Source: MFD00082-c5 sp963697995 (lineage in GTDB: Bacteria > Chlamydiota > Chlamydiia > Chlamydiales > JAJFMB01). Taken from it: a stretch of 64,000 nucleotides of DNA. The position numbers and the translations under genes are program-made. The notes under the pieces were generated by a model. That model was given only the letters and a program-made list of their open reading frames with translations. It was not told where the DNA came from and searched no databases. Below are positions 7,134 through 14,999 of the stretch, piece by piece (position 1 is the stretch's first letter; every line of letters starts with the position of its first letter). Where the stretch lies: positions 1,302,001 through 1,366,000 of the forward strand of contig OY969110.1 of the NCBI GenBank assembly GCA_963697995.1, given 5' to 3'.

Positions 7134-7990
7134 TTTTTTTTAAATCGGCTACTTTTTATCTCATTCTTTTAGGTCTCTCCCTTGTTTTTTTTACCCAGTG
7201 GCTTTTTGTAAGAACAGGTGATCGCTTAACGACTTTTGAGTTGAGTCAAGACTCTTCAAAAGACTCACCTTTTGTTCAAGAAAGAGAAAAAGTGGTGCGA
7301 GAGGTGTTTCTTGAAAGGGGAGAAAAACCAGTTGTTGTTTTAAAATGTGGAAAGAGCTTTATAGAGTGGGATCAGAGCCTAAAAGAGGAAATGTTTGATT
7401 TAGAAGGCTCTTTTGGGGATGATATTTCATTTTCTTCAAAGAGTTTAGTGTGGAATAGAGAAAAAAATGAGGCGGTTTTAAAGGGTGATTGCCGCTTGGT
7501 TTTTGATTCAGAAATCACTGTAGAGGCTGTTGATCGCGTCGTTGTGACATTTAATGATCAAGGCGTAAGTAAAATAGAGAGTACTGGGGATACAACTTTT
7601 GATTTGTCTTCCGGTTTTACTGAGGGCTCTTCACTAAAAGTGATCTGCTCGGGAACGTCGACTTTGGATCCGAATAAGGGGGAGTTGACTCTTTTGAGCC
7701 CGCAGGAAGGTAAACCGATTCATCTTGTCGAGAATAAATTTCATATTATTGGAAACTCCCTCACTTATAGTTTAGATACTCATGAGCTTTATTTACAGGG
7801 AAGAGATGAGAGTCGCGTCTTAGTCTCAGATCGAGAGCACGAGTTTGAAATGAGCGCCGATGCCGTTCGATTTAAAAAAACGACCCCTGTTCAAAAAGGG
7901 TATATACAGGGCGTCGGAGACGTTCGGTTTTTGCTTGGCATAAAAGAGAAAGAACATTTACTTAAACTTTTTTCCTCGATCGGGGAGTGA
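7130..7990 (+). CDS. lptC: LptC-like LPS transport / OstA-type periplasmic protein
   Basis: A bitopic inner-membrane protein of about 286 residues with one N-terminal transmembrane segment (YLILLGLSLVFFTQWLF). A long beta-rich periplasmic part follows, with repeated strand patterns (LVWNREKNEAVLKGDCRLVF, LTLLSPQEGKPIHLVENKFH, FEMSADAVRFKK) as in the LptA/LptC/OstA fold that passes LPS across the periplasm. I start at GTG 7130, which overlaps the kdsA stop as GTGA and has GGAGG 5 nt upstream. A longer TTG-initiated frame (7088) would put residues before the membrane segment and lacks such a site. Its place between kdsA and lptB supports the role. Sequence similarity to LptC itself is weak, hence the caution. 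Confidence 0.75.
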   Translation: MIFFKSATFYLILLGLSLVFFTQWLFVRTGDRLTTFELSQDSSKDSPFVQEREKVVREVFLERGEKPVVVLKCGKSFIEWDQSLKEEMFDLEGSFGDDISFSSKSLVWNREKNEAVLKGDCRLVFDSEITVEAVDRVVVTFNDQGVSKIESTGDTTFDLSSGFTEGSSLKVICSGTSTLDPNKGELTLLSPQEGKPIHLVENKFHIIGNSLTYSLDTHELYLQGRDESRVLVSDREHEFEMSADAVRFKKTTPVQKGYIQGVGDVRFLLGIKEKEHLLKLFSSIGE

Positions 7991-7996
7991 AATCAT

Positions 7997-8713
7997 TTGT
8001 TAGTTGTTAAAAATCTGGTCAAAAAATATGGGGGGCGCTTAAGTGTCGATCATTTAAGCTTTCAAGTTGAAAAGGGAGAGGTGATCGGCCTTTTAGGGCC
8101 AAATGGCGCTGGTAAAACGACCGCATTTTATATGATCTGTGGATTAATTCGCCCAGACAGCGGTCAAGTTATTTTTAGCGGCAAAGATGTGACCCTTCAG
8201 CCCCTTCATATAAGAGCGAGAATGGGGATGGGGTATTTAGCTCAAGAGCCCTCTGTCTTTAGAAATTTAACCGTTGAAGAAAATATCTTATCCATTTTAG
8301 AAACGCTCGATCTTACAAAAATAGAAAGAAAGAAAAGGCTAGAAGTGCTCTTAGATGAGCTCCATTTAAAGCCTTTGGCCAAAAAAAAAGCTGCAGCTCT
8401 TTCTGGGGGAGAGCGAAGACGAGTTGAAATCACAAGGGCCTTGGTGACAAATCCCACTCTTCTTCTCCTCGATGAGCCATTTGCCAATATCGACCCGATC
8501 AGCGTTCAAGAATTAAAAAGCATGATTAGACATTTGTCAAAAAAAGGGATTACCATTTTGATTACTGATCATAATGCTAGAGAAATTTTTTCAATTGCAG
8601 ACAGAAGTCTTATTATGAGAGATGGTAAGGTGGTGTTGTCTGGAACTGTCGAGGAGTTAGTTAATAGCCCTGAAGCTAAGAAAATTTATTTAGGAGAAGA
8701 GTTCCGTCTTTAA
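7997..8713 (+). CDS. lptB: LPS export ABC transporter ATP-binding protein LptB
   Basis: The cytoplasmic ATPase that powers LptFG extraction of LPS. The 238-residue protein has Walker A GPNGAGKTT (about 35-43), Q-loop LAQEPSVFRNLTVEENI (the LptB/LivG-type loop), signature LSGGERRRVEITRAL, Walker B LLLDEPFANIDP and switch His in ITDHNARE. The ITDHN.RE string and the YLAQEPSVFR loop are typical of LptB rather than other ABC ATPases. The start is TTG, 6 nt after lptC, with GGGGAG upstream. The 3' end overlaps the convergent cyclin-like gene by 38 bp. Confidence 0.93.
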   Translation: MLVVKNLVKKYGGRLSVDHLSFQVEKGEVIGLLGPNGAGKTTAFYMICGLIRPDSGQVIFSGKDVTLQPLHIRARMGMGYLAQEPSVFRNLTVEENILSILETLDLTKIERKKRLEVLLDELHLKPLAKKKAAALSGGERRRVEITRALVTNPTLLLLDEPFANIDPISVQELKSMIRHLSKKGITILITDHNAREIFSIADRSLIMRDGKVVLSGTVEELVNSPEAKKIYLGEEFRL

Positions 8714-9371
8714 AATCTATCTCATTTAAACCTAAATTCCAGTCGAGAGTTTTGAGAAACTGGGTTTGCATTTCGAAGAGTTTCTTTTTAGGAATGACTA
8801 AAGTTTTAAAGTCTTTAGTCAAATTCTTTCTGCTGAATTGAATAAATGAGGGTTTTTCATACTTATATATATCCTCTATAATAGGAAAGACCTCATTGAT
8901 TGATTTTAAATCTAGAATTTCTAGGTCGACGGCTGTTTGAATGGCGAGGATTAAGGCCGTAAATTCTATTGAAGGGGTGTAAGTCTCCTTGTCGAGATCT
9001 TTCCGTTTTTTTAAAAACTTTTCTTTATAAAGGGCAGCTATTTGAATAGTATAGGAAGAATAATGGAAAATCTCTTCCCTTATTTTTTCCATTTTGATGC
9101 TGTCTTCTTCTTTTGAGTCCTTTTTTTTTGTAAGAAACCATTGAGCCATAAAGCGTGCTACATCTTTTTTATAGGAAAAATTTTTTAAACCCTGATTGTT
9201 AAAAGCGTCTTCAGTTGAAAGAGTCGGAAAAGAAGGGGTAAGGTTTCTATAAAGAAGGGCCAAAGTAGCAAGAGCCACAACAACGATAGTGGATTGGACT
9301 GAATTTCTAATAGCCGGAGACAAATCTCCGGCATTGAAAAAAAAATTGGTTATCGTCAGGTTGACAAACAT
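8676..9371 (-). CDS. Cyclin-box-like protein with an N-terminal membrane segment
   Basis: 231 residues, no assigned function. One hydrophobic segment lies near the N-terminus (STIVVVALATLALLY, about 27-41). The rest is helical and follows the order of a cyclin box. First comes KKDVARFMAQWFL (compare cyclin helix 1, R..V..WM). Then come a helix with ALYKEKFLKK, a hydrophobic helix SIEFTALILAIQTAVDL, and finally KKLFEMQTQFLKTLDWNLGL followed by NEIDF. That last part is close to the D-type/PHO80 cyclin pattern eL..mE..fL..L.WnL....DF. This resemblance is by eye only. The start codon overlaps the ndk stop by 1 nt (TAATG), so translation is probably coupled to ndk. It overlaps lptB by 38 bp at the 3' end. 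Confidence 0.6.
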   Translation of the reverse strand: MFVNLTITNFFFNAGDLSPAIRNSVQSTIVVVALATLALLYRNLTPSFPTLSTEDAFNNQGLKNFSYKKDVARFMAQWFLTKKKDSKEEDSIKMEKIREEIFHYSSYTIQIAALYKEKFLKKRKDLDKETYTPSIEFTALILAIQTAVDLEILDLKSINEVFPIIEDIYKYEKPSFIQFSRKNLTKDFKTLVIPKKKLFEMQTQFLKTLDWNLGLNEIDFKDGTLLLNKFS

Positions 9372-9793
9372 TAGTCACAGATTTCGCTAGTCGAGAAAAA
9401 GAAAGCGATCTCTTTAGCGGCTGTTTCTTTGGCGTCTGATCCATGGACAGCGTTTGCACTGATATCGTCTGCAAAATCGCGTCTAATGGTTCCTGGGGCT
9501 GCTTCTTTAGGGTTTGTAGCCCCCATGATATCGCGGTTCTTAAGGACGGCGTTTTCTCCTTCCAAAACCATGATCATCACAGGTCCTGTTATCATAAAGC
9601 TGACCAAATCTTTGAAGAAAGGGCGCGCTTTATGCACTTCGTAAAACTTTTCAGCCTCTTTTTGAGAAAGCTGAGACATTTTAGCTGCCTTAATTTTTAG
9701 TCCAGCTTTTTCAAAGCGGGCAATGATTTGACCAATCACATTTTTTGTGACGGCGTCAGGTTTAATAATAGATAATGTTCTTTCTGTGGTCAT
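9371..9793 (-). CDS. ndk: Nucleoside diphosphate kinase
   Basis: It transfers the gamma phosphate between nucleoside tri- and diphosphates through a phosphohistidine. The 140-residue sequence has ERTLSIIKPDAVTKNVIGQI, the ARPFFKDLVSFMITGPV segment, MGATNPKEAAPGTIRRDFA and the active-site NAVHGSDA with the catalytic His. Length is normal. The ATG has AAGGAG upstream on the reverse strand. It heads a two-gene operon with the cyclin-like gene and is divergent from pheT. Confidence 0.97.
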   Translation of the reverse strand: MTTERTLSIIKPDAVTKNVIGQIIARFEKAGLKIKAAKMSQLSQKEAEKFYEVHKARPFFKDLVSFMITGPVMIMVLEGENAVLKNRDIMGATNPKEAAPGTIRRDFADDISANAVHGSDAKETAAKEIAFFFSTSEICD

Positions 9794-9936
9794 CTTAAAA
9801 AGCTCCTTTATCAGAAGAATCTAGCAGAAATGACGATTTTTGCAAATGAATTTAATCATATAAAAAGGACTGGCAAAATTCTATCATGACAGGTTATACT
9901 CTCTAAATTTTGATGATTAATAAGGATGCTTGGCTT

Positions 9937-12297
9937 ATGAAAATCCCTTTAAGTTGGATTAAAGAATTTATTTCCATTGATATGAGTGCTGAAGAAATGG
10001 GTAAAGAATTGACAAGGATGGGGATTGAAGTCGATGGGATTGAAGAGGTTCAGCCTTTATTTGAAGGGGTTGTGGTAGGGAAAGTGTTGAAGGCCTCAAA
10101 ACACCCAAACGCCGATAAACTTCAAACGGCTATCGTGACTGACGGGCAATCTGAGTATGCCATTGTTTGCGGGGCTCCCAATTGCCGAGAAGGGCTTTTG
10201 ACGGCTCTTGCTAAAGTGGGAGCGGTTTTAAAATCGGGTGAGCCGTTTACGATTAAAGAGGCTAAAATTCGAGGCGAGGCTTCATTTGGGATGCTCTGTT
10301 CTGCAAAAGAGCTTGGTCTTTCAGAGGAAGCGGAAGGGATTTTAGAGTTTGATGAATCGTACCCTCTAGGTGCTGATTTGGCCTCTCTTTTGAGCGATAA
10401 AGTGTTTGAACTCTCTTTAACTCCAAACTTAGGACACTGTCAAAGCGTTATTGGGATAGCCAGGGAGTTATCGAGCGCTTTAAATCACCCCTTGAAACTA
10501 AAAAAAATTGAATCAGCAACTCTTCCTTCAAAGGTTTCGGTGAGTATCGAATCGAAGCGTTGCAAAAGGTATGCAAGCGTTGTGATCGATGGGGTTAAAG
10601 TTCAGTCTTCCCCTCTTTGGATGCAAAGAAGGCTTTTGCTTTCAGGTCTTCGTCCTATCAATTTGATTGTCGATGTGACCAATTATGTGATGCTTGAAAC
10701 AGGGCAGCCCCTTCACGCTTTTGATTTAATGGCGATAGGGGATCAGATCGCTATCCGGCAAGCTCATTCAAATGAGAGTATGACCACTCTTGACGGCAAA
10801 AAAAGAGATCTTATCGAAGATGATTTAGTGATTGCCTCAAAAGACTCAATTTTGGCTCTTGCGGGGGTTATGGGAGGGGAAGCCTCTCAAGTCACCGAAG
10901 CCACAACTTCTATCTTGTTAGAGGGGGCTATTTTCGATAAGAGTTCAGTCAGAAAGAGTGCTAAAAGGTTAGCCCTTTTAAGCGATGCCTCCAAGAGGTT
11001 CGAAAAAGGGGTAGACGAGGAGACTCTTCTTCAAGCTCTTTTTCAGGCAGCAGATTTGATCAAGAGTTTAGGTTCCGGCACTATCACAAGTTTTACAGAT
11101 GTCGTTTCTGAGCCTTTTAAAAGAAAAGTGATTCCTTTTCGAATACTTGCGTTAAATAACCTCCTTGGAACGTCGTTTTCTAAAGAGAGGGTCGAGGAGT
11201 TTTTAGTAAGACTTGGTTTAAAAAGTCAGTTTGCAAACGACACTTTCCAAGTGGAGATCCCAGGTTTTAGGCACGATTTGAACCAGGAAGTCGATTTAAT
11301 CGAAGATGTCGCTAAGCTTTTTGGGTATGAGAAGTTTAAAGGAAAACCGTTTTCCTACACCCCTTCACAGGTTTCTTCCACCCCTCTTTTCTTGTTTGAA
11401 AGGGGTGTTAGGAGTCAATTAATAGCTCTTGGTTTGCAGGAGTTTTTAACGTGCGATCTGATTGGACCTAAGTTGATGGGGCAAGCAGCGGAGGCTCTGA
11501 TGCCGAAAGAGCGCACTGTTGTGGTTCAAAATCCTGTGTCGATCGAGCAATCTGTCTTGAGAACTTCCCTAATGCCCGGTCTTTTGAATGTGGTTAAACA
11601 CAATGTAGATAGGGGAAGTGAGCAGGTTTTGGGATTTGAGATTGGAAGAATTCACTTCAAAGATTCAGAAGAGTATTTTGAGCAGTCACAGGTGGGGCTT
11701 GTTTTATCGGGTCCCTCGGAGCTACACCATTATTCGACAAAAAAAAGAGAAGTTGATTTTTACGATTTAAAAGGAATTTTGGAGTCTTTTTTTAAGACGT
11801 TCCATTTTGAAACAGTCGAGTTTAAATCCTCAAATCTGAAAGCATTTCATCCGGGAAGACAGCTTGCTATCTTTGTTAAAGGGGTAGAAGTGGGAGCTTT
11901 TGGTGAGGTGCATCCAAAAATCTTAAGGGCCTTTGGTTTGGTTGATCGAGTCTATTATGCTGAAATTAACTTAAATGACCTTTTGCAGCTTCAAAACAAG
12001 TCTGAATTGATGAAGCCGATTGTCCCTTTTCCAGCCTCTGATAGAGATTTTACGATCACACTGCCTAAAACCTTTCCGGTGGAGCGTCTTTTTAAAGAAG
12101 CTAGAGAGCTTAAGTCACCTCTCTTGGAAAAAGTGCAGCTTCAAGATATCTACTCAAGTCCCTCTTTGGGCGATAAACACAATGTGACCTTAAGGTTTGT
12201 TTATCGAGATAAGGAAAAGACCGTGTTACAAGAGGATGTCGATAGGGAACATCAAAAAATCATCAATCATTTAGAGAGTGTACAGCAATTATGTTAA
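9937..12297 (+). CDS. pheT: Phenylalanyl-tRNA synthetase beta subunit
   Basis: Large subunit of the alpha2-beta2 enzyme that charges tRNA-Phe. I start at ATG 9937 because MKIPLSWIKEFI is the usual PheT N-terminus; upstream TTG 9910 and ATG 9913 would add nine to ten unusual residues. The 786 residues contain the EMAP-type tRNA-binding domain (VVVGKVLKASKHPNADKLQ to about 150), B3/B4 editing domain with NLIVDVTNYVMLETGQPLHAFD, B5 domain, catalytic-like core (VQNPVS.EQSVLRTSLMPGLL), and the C-terminal ferredoxin-fold anticodon-binding domain (PFPASDRDFTITLP...). pheS is not in the window. The stop overlaps the next lipoprotein gene by 7 bp. Confidence 0.96.
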   Translation: MKIPLSWIKEFISIDMSAEEMGKELTRMGIEVDGIEEVQPLFEGVVVGKVLKASKHPNADKLQTAIVTDGQSEYAIVCGAPNCREGLLTALAKVGAVLKSGEPFTIKEAKIRGEASFGMLCSAKELGLSEEAEGILEFDESYPLGADLASLLSDKVFELSLTPNLGHCQSVIGIARELSSALNHPLKLKKIESATLPSKVSVSIESKRCKRYASVVIDGVKVQSSPLWMQRRLLLSGLRPINLIVDVTNYVMLETGQPLHAFDLMAIGDQIAIRQAHSNESMTTLDGKKRDLIEDDLVIASKDSILALAGVMGGEASQVTEATTSILLEGAIFDKSSVRKSAKRLALLSDASKRFEKGVDEETLLQALFQAADLIKSLGSGTITSFTDVVSEPFKRKVIPFRILALNNLLGTSFSKERVEEFLVRLGLKSQFANDTFQVEIPGFRHDLNQEVDLIEDVAKLFGYEKFKGKPFSYTPSQVSSTPLFLFERGVRSQLIALGLQEFLTCDLIGPKLMGQAAEALMPKERTVVVQNPVSIEQSVLRTSLMPGLLNVVKHNVDRGSEQVLGFEIGRIHFKDSEEYFEQSQVGLVLSGPSELHHYSTKKREVDFYDLKGILESFFKTFHFETVEFKSSNLKAFHPGRQLAIFVKGVEVGAFGEVHPKILRAFGLVDRVYYAEINLNDLLQLQNKSELMKPIVPFPASDRDFTITLPKTFPVERLFKEARELKSPLLEKVQLQDIYSSPSLGDKHNVTLRFVYRDKEKTVLQEDVDREHQKIINHLESVQQLC

Positions 12298-13013
12298 ATC
12301 TCATTTTATTACTTTTTGTTTTAGTCTCTTGTCAAACTGCAAAACAGCTAGAAGTTAGAGAAGAGGTTGTTTTGCCGGTGTCTCAAGTGGCAAGGTTGTC
12401 TCAAAAACCGGGTGTTTCAGGTCAAACCTGGTACCAATCGGGCAGTCCTAAGACAAAAGAGGTGTATGATGGGGATTTACTTATCAGTGGGGAGTATTTT
12501 ACAAAAGAGAATCGTCTTGAATCTTCTGTCAAAAATAAGAGTGGTGTCAGAACCGTACGCGACGAATTTGGAGATTTGGTCTCTATAGATACTATTGAAG
12601 GGGGAGAAATCGTCTGTAGGATAGTGCCCTATCCAAACGGCTCACCTAAGGAACTCACCCCTTATGTTGGAGGGGTTGTCGAAGGAGAAAGGAAGACTTT
12701 TTTAGAAACAGGGGAGCCTTTGACGATTGAGACTTGGAAGGGGGGATTGCAAGAGGGAATTACGATTGTTTTTCAAAATGGGGAAAAATATGCCGAGGTG
12801 CCTTATGTGAGGGGAGCGAAAGAGGGGATTGAGAAAAGGTATCGGAAGGGAAAAACTCTCATAGAGGAAATTTCGTGGCAAGATAATAAAAGGCATGGGC
12901 CTTCGTACACTTATATGGGGGAATCTGTAAAAACGGATTGGTATTTCGAGGGGCGTCAATTGACAAAAACACAGTACGATTTGACGTTAAAAGAGCAAAA
13001 AGAAAAAAAATAA
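12291..13013 (+). CDS. MORN-repeat (YwqK-type) lipoprotein
   Basis: A 240-residue exported protein. The first 14 residues are a lipoprotein signal (LNLILLLFVLVSC, lipobox LVSC). The mature part has repeated YwqK/MORN variants: TWYQSGSPKTKEVYDGDLLISGEY, YPNGSPKELTPYVGGVVEGE, GEPLTIETWKGGLQEG, NGEKYAEVPYVRGAKEG, ISWQDNKRHG. Such repeats form beta-hairpins of unclear function in bacteria. The tail is very lysine/glutamate rich (LKEQKEKK). In Chlamydia a protein of this kind follows pheT as I recall. It overlaps pheT by 7 bp and is 12 nt from the next KH gene, so the four genes to miaA probably form one operon. Confidence 0.8.
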   Translation: MLNLILLLFVLVSCQTAKQLEVREEVVLPVSQVARLSQKPGVSGQTWYQSGSPKTKEVYDGDLLISGEYFTKENRLESSVKNKSGVRTVRDEFGDLVSIDTIEGGEIVCRIVPYPNGSPKELTPYVGGVVEGERKTFLETGEPLTIETWKGGLQEGITIVFQNGEKYAEVPYVRGAKEGIEKRYRKGKTLIEEISWQDNKRHGPSYTYMGESVKTDWYFEGRQLTKTQYDLTLKEQKEKK

Positions 13014-13025
13014 TTTGAGTTTAAT

Positions 13026-13256
13026 ATGAAAGAATTTATTGAATATATTGTCAAAAATTTAGTAGACGAGCCACACTTAGTGAATGTGGAGTGTGTCGAC
13101 GATGGTGTGGGTGTGAGGGTTCAAGTGAGGATCAATTCGACAGAGGTGGGGAAAGTTGTTGGGAAGAAGGGAGCTACGATCAAAGCGCTTCGGACGATAG
13201 CTCAAACAGTTTGTGCAAGACTTGGCTGTAAAGTAAGAGTCGATCTTGTGCAGTAG
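13026..13256 (+). CDS. KH-domain RNA-binding protein (KhpA-like), copy 2
   Basis: 76 residues forming a single KH domain, paralogous to the gene at 3967. Both begin MKEF.(A/E)YIVKNLVD.P, have an S.(D/E)(I/V)GK(I/V)(I/V)GKKG GxxG loop and A(L/I)RT helix. The last strand here is CKVRVDLVQ. It lacks the C-terminal extension of copy 1 (GHHVEA). It lies in the pheT-lipoprotein-KH-miaA operon, 12 nt from both neighbours. The RNA target is unknown; the second copy suggests division of labour or heterodimers. Confidence 0.85.
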   Translation: MKEFIEYIVKNLVDEPHLVNVECVDDGVGVRVQVRINSTEVGKVVGKKGATIKALRTIAQTVCARLGCKVRVDLVQ

Positions 13257-13268
13257 TTAAGGAGAGTT

Positions 13269-14303
13269 GTGGGTTACACTACTTTTGAGAAGGACGAGTT
13301 AAAGCGGATTATTTTTGGTTTTGCCATTCAAGCCCAAAAGGGGTTACAAGACGTTGAGGAGAACCGTAAAAAAAGGGTGATAGTCATTTCAGGTCCGACG
13401 GGAGTGGGCAAGTCGGAGTTTTCAATGATGCTCGCTCGCGAATTGGGGGGTGAGATCATCTCTGCCGATTCGATGCAGGTTTATAGAGGGATGGACATTG
13501 GTACGGCGAAACCATCTGTTAATGATCAAAAAGAGATCCCCCATTATTTGATCGATACCCGAGATGTTACAGATCCGTTTAATGTGGTCGATTTTACCTA
13601 TGAGGCCAGGAGTGCCTGCCAGAAGATTTTGGATAGGGGCGGCGTTCCGATAGTCGTTGGAGGGTCTGGTTTTTATTTACAGGCTTTACTTTTTGGACCT
13701 CCTCCTGGTCCCCCCTCCGTGCCCGAATTAAGAAAGCAGCTTGAGAAGGAGATGGATCAGTTAGGTGCTGACACCATGTTTGAGCGTTTAAAAGCCCATG
13801 ATCCTGTGTACGCTAAGTCGATTACAAAAAATGACAGGCAAAAAATGATTCGCGCGCTTGAGATCATGGCTTTGACTGGTAAAAGGGTGAGTTCCCACAC
13901 TTGGAAGGAAAAGGGAGTCAACCCGTTTGATTTTAGGTGCTGGTTTTTGACTCGTCCGAAAGAGAGCTTGTATGAGAGAGTCGACAGACGTTGCGAAGAG
14001 ATGTTGCGCATGGGGTTTTTAGACGAGGTCAGAGCTCTTAAAGAGAAGGGGATTGAAGAGAATCCCTCGGCTACGAGGGCGATTGGATACAGGCAAGCTC
14101 TTGATTATTTAAACTTAAACGAACACACCTCTGATGCTTTTGCTGAATTTGTAGAGACATTTAAGAGGGCCTCTCGCCATTATGTTAAAAGGCAACTGAC
14201 CTGGTTTAAGAAGCGCCCTTTATTTACCTGGTTAGATCTCGACATGCACGACCCTGAAATCGCCGTCGAAATGATTCGTCAAGACTACGAATCAGCTCTT
14301 TAA
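13269..14303 (+). CDS. miaA: tRNA dimethylallyltransferase
   Basis: It attaches a dimethylallyl group to A37 of tRNAs that read UNN codons. The 344-residue protein has the P-loop VISGPTGVGKSEFS, DSMQVYRGMDIGTAKP, HYLIDTRDVTDPFNVVDF, a VVGGSGFYLQAL strand, the KSITKNDRQKMIRALEI segment and GYRQALDYL. It carries an extra ~35-residue N-terminal segment before the P-loop strand. The start is GTG with AAGGAGAG ahead of it, so the extension is probably real; GTG is 12 nt after the KH gene. It is the last gene of the operon. Confidence 0.95.
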   Translation: MGYTTFEKDELKRIIFGFAIQAQKGLQDVEENRKKRVIVISGPTGVGKSEFSMMLARELGGEIISADSMQVYRGMDIGTAKPSVNDQKEIPHYLIDTRDVTDPFNVVDFTYEARSACQKILDRGGVPIVVGGSGFYLQALLFGPPPGPPSVPELRKQLEKEMDQLGADTMFERLKAHDPVYAKSITKNDRQKMIRALEIMALTGKRVSSHTWKEKGVNPFDFRCWFLTRPKESLYERVDRRCEEMLRMGFLDEVRALKEKGIEENPSATRAIGYRQALDYLNLNEHTSDAFAEFVETFKRASRHYVKRQLTWFKKRPLFTWLDLDMHDPEIAVEMIRQDYESAL

Positions 14304-14376
14304 ATTTAAAAGTCTTTATAATATCTTAATATTAACTTATTGAAATTTTAATTTTTTTTATAAAAGCGAATTAAAC

Positions 14377-14646
14377 TAGTCGGCCCTGAAAAAGTAAGGG
14401 TTCCTTGAGAAAAATTTGCAGTTAACGAGGAAGAGAGACAGCCTATTTTGCAAGGTTTAATTATATGGCAAAAGCTCTTAAATTTTGCGAATGGAACATG
14501 CACTCTCCAAAGAAAAAGTGATCTTTTTACAACAAAAAATGTGGTGAACGACACTTACCCCCCTTTCGCGGTTTGGTGAGGTGTAAAACGCATTTTTTGT
14601 CAAAAGGGACACTTTTTATTGGAGAGGACTTTTTCAGGGCCGACTA
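14377..14646. mobile_element. MITE-like element, copy 1 (TA-flanked, IS630/Tc1-mariner style ends)
   Basis: The inverted ends are GTCGGCCCTGAAAAAG (from 14379) and CTTTTTCAGGGCCGAC (to 14644), with TA on both sides as expected for the TA target duplication of IS630/Tc1-mariner elements. It contains no gene. The same sequence, inverted and 79 bp shorter, is at 49520-49706. The extra 79 bp here lie after the GTTAACGAGGAAGAGA motif. Both copies share an internal block with TTTGTCAAAAGGGACAC and GGTGAACGAC. Transposase is not in the window. Confidence 0.85.
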
Positions 14647-14999
14647 AATATTTCGAAGTGGTTTTCTAAAAGAAAACTACTTTTTTGTCAAATATTGGAG
14701 CGGGCGTACCTATTCACATGCTGACGAAGGCGGTTAGTGAACATGTACGATTGAGTGTTCCCTCTAGATAGGGACGAGTATCGTTATAAGTATTCAAGGC
14801 CTCTTTAAATCAGAAATAATACTTAAGTCAATAAATGCTTTCTCTAAGTTTTGTAATCAAATGACTTGTAAAAAGTTTCTTTAAATCTTAAAGAGTCACA
14901 AATTAACGTTTTACCTTAAAAAAAAGTATCGTCTACTGTTGCATTAAACGGTAAAATCGATTACTCTAGTTCAAGACAAACCCCTTCCTGGCGATACAT
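14647..14999. other. Noncoding gap after miaA; possible unannotated RNA
   Basis: The stretch holds a terminator at 14656-14686 and then about 310 nt without a convincing gene. The part 14695-14800 is less AT-rich than the rest and has local pairings (ACATG/CATGT, CCCT/AGGG). It could be a small RNA, but I cannot assign a family. The last 200 nt are AT-rich leader to the gene at 15000, with no clear promoter hexamers. Confidence 0.35.
14656..14686 (+). terminator. Terminator downstream of miaA, separated from it by the MITE
   Basis: AAGTGGTTTTCT (14656-14667) pairs with AGAAAACTACTT (14671-14682) over 12 bp including one G-T pair. The loop is 3 nt and a short T-run follows. It is placed as the miaA operon terminator, but the 266-bp element lies between it and the gene. 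Confidence 0.7.

Noticed and set aside
14348..14554. 68-codon reverse frame
   Set aside because: It lies inside the MITE-like element and has no ribosome site or family likeness.
14688..14783. Short reverse frame with FTNRLRQHVNRYARS, faintly recalling an IS1-type transposase end
   Set aside because: Only about 30 codons between two stops; the resemblance is too weak to call a relic.
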